DNA from: Geotrypetes seraphini
Taxonomy: Eukaryota; Chordata; Amphibia; Gymnophiona; Dermophiidae
NCBI RefSeq assembly: GCF_902459505.1
Contig: NC_047086.1
Coordinates: 174,753,619 to 174,817,618, forward strand
DNA: 64,000 nt
Direction of reading: 5' to 3'
In this document: positions 55,810 through 64,000 of the stretch, piece after piece
Layout: the number at the start of each line of letters is the position of its first letter
How positions within the stretch are numbered: position 1 is the stretch's first letter
Notes under the pieces: generated by a model
Database searches by the model: none
What the model was told of the DNA's origin: nothing
What the model saw: only the letters and a program-made list of their open reading frames with translations
Program-made: the position numbers and the translations under genes

Positions 55810-56925
55810 AATTCTAAATGTTAACTTTTGGCTTCAACTAAAAACATGTATGAAATTGTGCTCTTTTAATATTATAATCTCCTGGCAAAATATGAAATTT
55901 ACTATCAAACTGAATGATGCTTACAACCAGACATAACACAATAAAAATTGGACAATATATATTTTATTTGGAAAAACAGTATATTGGAAAAACCATATAA
56001 TTGGCATTTTAGAAGCGAAATATTTCAAAACAAATGTTTAACCTCATATTGCTGTGAAAAATAAAAGCTCTTTTTTTCAATCATTTATTAACTTTCCCAA
56101 TAGATTTACAATTACTTTCTCATGTTATATGTTACAGGTAATAGTCATATACTGTATGTAGACTAGAAAGGGGTTCACAGATGAACCAGAGTTATTTATA
56201 CATCACTAAAATGATGATTTAGGGGTGAATTCATCAATGTATGTTACTGTTAAGAAAGATTATTTTACCACAAGTCGTGCTATTTTAGCACAGGACCCCT
56301 TTTTATCCAATGAGATTTCATGCTAAAATAGTACAACTTGTGGTACAATAACCCTTCTTAACAGTAACATGCATTGATGAATTCCCCCCTTAGTCTTTTT
56401 GATGATAACAAGTTGGAAAATACATACCTAGTGTGGCACGGTGGTTCCCATGCTCCAAAGGCATAAACTTCAAAATGAGGGCCAGTCCAAGTCCCGATGA
56501 TGAAGGTAGGAGCAGAGTAGTCTATTGAGAAGCACAGGATCATCGACATACATTCCTCTGCCAAGCCCTACTTCCTATATGTAAGCTGGTAGGTATGGGG
56601 CTTGGCAGAGGAATATAAGCTAGTAGCATCAAGCGTCTACATTGACTGCTCTTGCTAATATTTCTGTCATTGAGCCTTGGATTGGCCCCAACTTTACAAA
56701 GTTTGTGCCTGCAGAGAAGTGGGTGAGTTGAGGTTTCTTGGTTACCTGCAGCTACTTTATAGCCACCTTTGAGTAGTAGGGTGTGTGTGTGTGGGCTCCC
56801 TATCACCTTTGTGGCTCCTGATTGCTTGCTTCTGTCTGTCTCTGTTTGTCTTGTATAAATGTGCAAAGATATATAAATGTACAGGCAGATAACCCATCCA
56901 CAACAGATGCCTTTTGCAAAACACA
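55810..56925. other. No gene; one foldback noted
   Basis: At 56240-56360 'tgttactgttaagaaagatt' and its mirror 'cccttcttaacagtaacatg' form a foldback of about 150 bp, a worn MITE at most. A (GT)n run is at 56780. There is nothing gene-like. Confidence 0.4.
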
Positions 56926-56928
56926 CCT

Positions 56929-57119
56929 AAAGGAAAAGGGACTTATATACTGCCTTTTTGTACTTACACATTCAAAGTGGTTTACATATCTACAGGAACT
57001 TAATTTGTATCTGGGCAATGGAGGATTAAGTGACTTGCCCAGGGTCACAATGAGCTGCGCTGGGATCAATCCTACAACCTTAGGGTGCTCAGGCAGCAGG
57101 TCTACCACTAGGCCACTCC
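56929..57119 (-). mobile_element. tRNA-derived SINE (second type)
   Basis: On the minus strand the head reads GAGTGGCCTAGTGGTAGACC with box B-like 'gtaggattgatccca'. The body is 'tgggcaagtcacttaatcct', shared with the other SINEs. The 3' end has 'aaggcagtatataagtccct'. It differs from the 49334 type in head and tail. Confidence 0.75.
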
Positions 57120-57436
57120 TCACCTAAATAGAATTGTCTGAAGACTCTATGGACTATCCTTGATCTATAAATGTACAATCTCTTGGATTCAGACAGTTGA
57201 CTTTAAACTGCAGGCTTGATAATAGCCCTAAAGCAAAAAACTAAAACAAACAAAAAAAATCAACCCACACAAAGGCTTCTAGCACCATGTTTTGTTACAC
57301 TGAAACTTGACATATGTGATAGTTTCTATTGCTTTATGTAAAGGCCACAGCTGGGATCAAACCTCACACAGGCATAATTTCTCACCATTCTCTATTGTAC
57401 AAAATTAAAAGGATCTGTAGTTAGTATGCATTATAG

Positions 57437-58273
57437 CAGTGTATCGCAAACTGTGTGCGACGGCGAAGTTCCAGGTGTGCTGCGAAAGAAACGAATTGGT
57501 CACTACCAGCACCAGTGCCAGCGGGTCTCCTCCTCTCTGTCCCGCTTGGCGATGGAGGGATTTCCAAAACCAGGCAGTTTGTCCAGGTTTTTGAAGGCAC
57601 CCGAGCTCAGGGCCGTGTCTACAGGGCCTCTGAGCTTCTGCGGACGCTGACGTGCTCAGAGGCCTTGTGTAGAGAATGACATGGTGACAAAATTCATCAC
57701 TGTTTCCGTCTCTGCGGATAACTGCGGGAAACCATCTCCATGTCATTCTTTAAGGAGAGAGGGAAGAATCAGTGTATGAATGGGCACAACCACTGACCTT
57801 TATCCTTGCATTGAAGAATGCTGGTGTAGAAGGACTGAGGTTGAGATAGACACTAAAGAATGACAGTCTTTGGTATCCAGATATGTGATGTCATAATGCC
57901 TCATTCCACCAATGCCTAAGAGCCAACCTCATCAGTGATGTCACAATGGCTTCATTGTCCTACACTTGGCTCACATAAGAATCAGAGTATGAATGGGCAG
58001 AGCCACTGACCCTCAAAGCCTTGCACTGAAGCAAGCTGGTGTAGGACTGAGGTCGAGAAAGATACTAAAGAATGACACAAGATGGCTTTATTGTACATCG
58101 CTTTGTAATCCTTGAAAAAAGCAATTTTATCAAATATGAAATAAACTTGAAGCTTCCCGTAGTTATTCGCAGGGACAGGAACTGTGATTAATTTTGTCAC
58201 CGTGTCATTCTCTACCCTGTAGATGTGGCCTTGAGTTCAGGATGCCTTGGTGGTAAAAGTTTGCAAGACACTG
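57437..58273. mobile_element. hAT element containing another hAT-like element
   Basis: Ends CAGTGTATCGCAAACTGTGTG and AAAGTTTGCAAGACACTG are flanked by a perfect duplication cattatag (57429-57436 and 58274-58281). The family length is about 327 bp (see 44476-44802). The extra ~545 bp are an insertion at 57672-58216 with its own inverted ends. Confidence 0.9.
57672..58216. mobile_element. hAT-like element nested in a hAT element
   Basis: Ends TAGAGAATGACATGGTGACA and TGTCACCGTGTCATTCTCTA are inverted repeats. The flanks gccttgtg and ccctgtag come from a duplicated piece of the host element with some changes. The interior has repeated phrases ('gaatgggca.agccactgacc', twice) and no frame. Confidence 0.7.
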
Positions 58274-58327
58274 CATTATAGTAAAAAGTTTCAGGGTTCT
58301 GGGTACAATCTGCTGGCACCCATAATT

Positions 58328-58563
58328 TATTTTATTTATTTATTCAATTTTCTATACCATTCTCCCAGGAGAGCTCAGAATGGTTTACATGAATTTATTC
58401 AGGTACTCAAGCATTTTCCCTGTCTGTCCCGGTGGGCTCACAATCTATCTAGTGTACCTGGGGCAATGGGGGGATTAAGTGACTTGCCCAGGGTCACAAG
58501 GTGCAGCATGGGTTTGAACCCACAACCCCAAGGCGCTGAGGCTGTAGCTTTAACCACTGCGCC
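58328..58563 (-). mobile_element. tRNA-derived SINE
   Basis: The tail is at the left (TTTATTTATTTATT), and the tRNA-like head at the right ('gctgtagctttaaccactgc', box A inverted, with box B 'gggtttgaaccc'). It is nearly full-length, of the same family as 49334-49530. Confidence 0.85.
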
Positions 58564-58984
58564 AGAAGGATCATTATTTTACATGGAGCTGCCTTTATAT
58601 TTCCACACATTTCCAGAGACAGCCAGCATCTTTTCCAACAGTTAAACTTGGTGCTATACATTGATCCTCAGTAGAAAATCAAAATAGATGGCAAGTTGAC
58701 ATTCTTTATCAAACCAGTGCATAACATTTGTCATATAAGTTCTTAGAACACTAAAGAGTTTTCTTCATTAGAGACATATGTTTCTCAAAAATAGCAAAGC
58801 TTAAATAGGTATTCTGTGAAAAGAATATTTGTTGAATCTGGACGCTTATATATGACAAAATGTGTGCACTCCTGCTATAATGCCTTCTAGTAAGCAGAAT
58901 GCAAATGATCTACTGAATGTTATCACTGTAGTATTGTGTTATCATGGACTCTTGATGGCGTTTATAGAGGATGAAAGCATTATG

Positions 58985-59640
58985 GGGTAAATTCAAGAAA
59001 GAGTGCCAAAATTTAGGTGTCGGGATGATACATGCTAAGTGTGATCTCTCTAGCGGCAGCTCTGCATGGAACGACCATGATAAAATTCTAGTGTAAGTCT
59101 ACAGCTTGGTGCCTACTTTTAGGTGTGGGCCCTTACGCCATGTCAGTGCTCATGCCTAACAATTGGCAATTAGGTGCATAACTCTTTGTATTCTATGTCC
59201 TGCAAGTCTGACTCTTAGGCATGCCCCTGACCCACCCATGCCCTTCCCACATCCATTCCCCACCCCGGCACCTAACAATTACTTAACCAGTGCTGATAAT
59301 GAGCTCATAATTGGCCAAAAAAATTAAAATTAATTAAATGGTAGGTGCCTAGTCCAAGGCGCCTACGAGAAAGTGGGTTTGGTTAGGGGTGGATTGTGGG
59401 AGAATCTTGAGCATGTTTTGCTTGTAGGTGCTTAAACTGGACTTAGGCACTGGTATTTAGGCCACAAAACTCCTGACATAAATAGGGGGGTGCCTAAGTT
59501 TTTGACGCCTACTGGAACCTAAGTCCAATTTAGGTGCGATTCTATAAACAGTGTCTAACTCATGATTGACATGTATTATGCACTGCATTCCTCAGCGCCT
59601 ATTTATTTTTTTAGGTGTCATTTATAGAATCAGGGCCTGT
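58985..59640. repeat. TAGGCGCC-type interspersed repeat
   Basis: Phrases 'ggtgcctacttttaggtgtg', 'aggcgcctacgagaaagtgg' and 'tttaggtgcgattctataaa' recur as in 34390-34800. The stretch ends 'tttatagaatcagggcctg'. It is an old DNA-element family; its boundaries are approximate. Confidence 0.5.
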
Positions 59641-60299
59641 GAGCATTGTGCTAGCATGGAATCTTGATGAAGTCTACAGAGGTTCAAAGTATTATGAGCA
59701 TTGTGCTGCTTTGAAGTCTTGATGGTTTGTCGCAAAGGGAACGTGTACTTTCCCAAACTTGTGCCACTGTAAAGCAAAATCAAACAAAACAAAATAAAAA
59801 AAACCAACTAGTGTTCTCATGGAATAAATAATATAGAAAGAGGATGACATGGGAATGAGTACAAACAAACCAAACTTGAAAAGAGTATTCAACAGAGAAT
59901 TTAATTTAGACTTTGGCACAGCGCTGAATATGGAATTGTTGTCTCTCTGTAAAACTGATGATGGTAAACAAATGTAATCACTTTCTCAGTTTCCTAGGAA
60001 ACTTTGATTTATAACTTTGCTGAATAATGCGATTGCTTCAGCATAATTATAATTACCACTGCTCACAGAACATCGCAAGAAGAAAACCTGTCTTTCCAGA
60101 GTCAACACACCAGGCGCAGTGCATGCATGAGGAACATTTTACGACCAGGAGGAGGCAGTCCAGATACTTATGCTGCAATTATACTCATTACAAAAAAATA
60201 AACATACAGTATATATCTAGTAAACAAGTAATCTCAGCACCATTTAGTGACTGTCTTGTGAACATAAAGATGGCAAATTTGCACTATGATTAGGCATTA

Positions 60300-60837
60300 A
60301 GTCTTGGAGTGTGTGCCTATAAGGTGAGTAGATTATGATGCTCCACTTGTGGTTGGGGTGTAGTAGCTGCGCATGTCTGCACAGAAAAACTCTACAAGGG
60401 AAAACTTTTTGTCAGTGGCTAATGATGACAGATTCCGCTACAAATAATAATGGAAAGTGTTTAGTATTCAAGTAAGCAAGCACAGCATGCTTAGGTCATT
60501 CTCGCAAGTGATAATAAATCTTGGTTGTTGTGCGTAGAACATTTTAGTGAGCGTAGGCTGTATCTATTGCAAACATGTCTCCTTCCACAGTGATGCAGAG
60601 AAAAGAAAGACAGCACACTGAAGTCTTCTGCCCACTCCCAAGCAGTGCAATCAAGCACCATGGATTAGGACGATATGGATCTTTGATGTGGCATTAAGTT
60701 TCTTGAAGTATGCAGACTCGTTTGTATTTCCTTTACCGAGAAAAGTGCTCAGGTTCTCCTATGCAAGTATATAAAAACAAAAGCTTGGTCCTGGGTGTGG
60801 AATCAGTAGACTGTTCGTTGGGGGAACCATGAAGGGG
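60300..60837 (-). other. Possible 3' UTR of the FNDC1-like gene
   Basis: This follows the stop codon of the last exon (minus strand) and contains no element I recognise, in contrast to most of the window. I found no clear AATAAA in this stretch on the minus strand, so the transcript end is not placed. Confidence 0.35.
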
Positions 60838-62861
<2,024 letters not shown>

Positions 62862-63175
62862 TCAAGAGAAGGAAGGTCACAACATATCCATTTGAAGGAA
62901 TTAGTAATTCATGTCAACTGCCTTCTGCCTTGACTGTACAAACCAACTGAATGTGCATAGCCTACACTGCAGAAGTGGTAAATATATAAAAATGTTAAAA
63001 AAATCTTGAGTATTTCTTCATATAAGGTTATGATGGGATAATTTGCATATAGATCATAATTTTATCTAAGAAAAAAAGGGATGCATGCCACAAACTAAAT
63101 GTAGGTGGTTAAATTTAAACATACCTCCTATGGGAACTATTATTTGTACTTATAGGCAATCTAATTCCAATATTT

Positions 63176-63348
63176 CAGGGGTGTCAAAGTCGATCCTCGA
63201 GGGCCGCAATCCAGTCGGGTTTTCAAGATTTCCCCAATGAATATGCATGAGATCTATGTGCATGCACTGCTTTCAATGCATATTCATTGGGGAAATTCTG
63301 AAAACCCGACTGGATTGCGGCCCTCGAGGACCGACTTCGACACCTGTG
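63176..63348. mobile_element. hAT palindromic MITE in the FNDC1-like locus
   Basis: Ends CAGGGGTGTCAAAGTCGATC and GACTTCGACACCTGTG are flanked by a perfect duplication caatattt (63168-63175 and 63349-63356). It has the AATGAATATGCATGAGATC core of this family. It lies about 0.3 kb upstream of the penultimate exon, within the next intron. Confidence 0.85.
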
Positions 63349-63562
63349 CAATATTTCAACTAACAATAGTGCCCCTTTCATTCAAAATACAATTTTCTTA
63401 TGTTAAATATTCAATTCATGACCAAATAACTACTTTGCCAATATAAATAAATAATCATGAAGTGCTCAGTGCCACCACCAGGTCATTGCTAGTGCAGTTC
63501 AGACCATGATAGTTTTGGAACCATCATTGCACTTTCTTGTTCCCTGCCTTCCATAAAGCATA

Positions 63563-63724
63563 GGGCTCCTTTTACTAAGGTGCGCTAGCGTTTTTGGCGC
63601 ACGCACAAAATTACCGTACGCTACACTGCGCAGTATGCTTCTATAATAACGCCAGCTAAATGCTGGCATTAAGGTCTAGCGTGTGCGGCAATGTAGCATG
63701 CGCTATTCTTAATAAAAGGAGCCC
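63563..63724. mobile_element. PIF/Harbinger-type palindromic MITE
   Basis: 162 bp with ends GGGCTCCTTTTACTAAGG and TTAATAAAAGGAGCCC. It is flanked by ATA (63560-63562 and 63725-63727). It belongs to the same subfamily as 5512-5627. Confidence 0.8.
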
Positions 63725-63889
63725 ATAGTGTGTTTTAAAGTGCTGTCAGAAACATGTTTAGAACTGTACTTATCTTGCTGCTCTCCTATCCAGCGTATAA
63801 CTATCATGCATCATGAACTGACAGCACTTTAAAACAGCTCATTGGAATACCAGCGACTTTTTTTGAGTAACATCTAAGCCATTGCACAC

Positions 63890-64000
63890 TATGGGCTCCT
63901 TTTACTAAGGTGCGTTAGGGCATTAGCGCGCGGGTAGTGCACGCTAGACGCTAACGCCTCCATAGAGCTTACGTATTTTCATCTATCGCTAATCTTCAGC
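63890..64000. mobile_element. Harbinger-type MITE cut by the window end
   Basis: It starts GGGCTCCTTTTACTAAGGTG, identical to the left end of the copy at 63563. The right end is outside the window. Confidence 0.7.

Overview
This is a vertebrate genomic window, intron- and repeat-rich, with no prokaryotic-style gene order. The repeat mix is dominated by CR1 LINEs, with L2-like LINEs, Tx1/L1-like LINEs, tRNA-derived SINEs and very many short hAT, PIF/Harbinger and Tc1/mariner-type DNA elements. This suggests a tetrapod with a large genome. I favour a caecilian amphibian from the look of the CR1 3' ends and short hAT elements, but a sauropsid is not excluded and I could not run a search.

The only host protein-coding gene I can support is at the right end on the minus strand. 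Two exons (62732-62854 and 60838-60953) join in phase and encode the conserved C-terminus of a fibronectin type III extracellular matrix protein, most likely FNDC1. The rest of that gene lies beyond the right edge. The intron between the two exons holds a Tigger-type element about 20 bp from the splice donor.

Layout. 1-5 kb: an L2-like scrap, a candidate Helitron end, a CR1 copy, two degenerate ribozyme-like repeats and a CR1-in-CR1 nest. 5-12 kb: a long inverted-repeat element, a CR1 copy hit by a piggyBac-like element and a hAT element, and a 2.4-kb hAT transposon with a transposase remnant. 12-23 kb: a palindromic element, several CR1 copies, a hammerhead-like motif and an ORF1-only Tx1/L1-like copy. 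23-29 kb: a tRNA-SINE split by two later insertions, hAT elements and mariner-type elements. 30-44 kb: L2-like LINEs carrying hAT and CR1 insertions, several Harbinger palindromes, a multiply interrupted mariner-type element and a second long inverted-repeat element. 44-60 kb: a hammerhead-like motif, hAT elements (one holding another), a decayed Tx1/L1 ORF1, SINEs and L2-like 3' ends. 60-64 kb: the FNDC1-like gene end plus three more short DNA elements.

Most other open frames are LINE coding remnants or chance frames in low-complexity DNA. I saw no convincing LTR retrovirus, Polinton, CRISPR array or toxin gene. The target-site duplications reported were read directly from the sequence and are the strongest evidence for many element boundaries.
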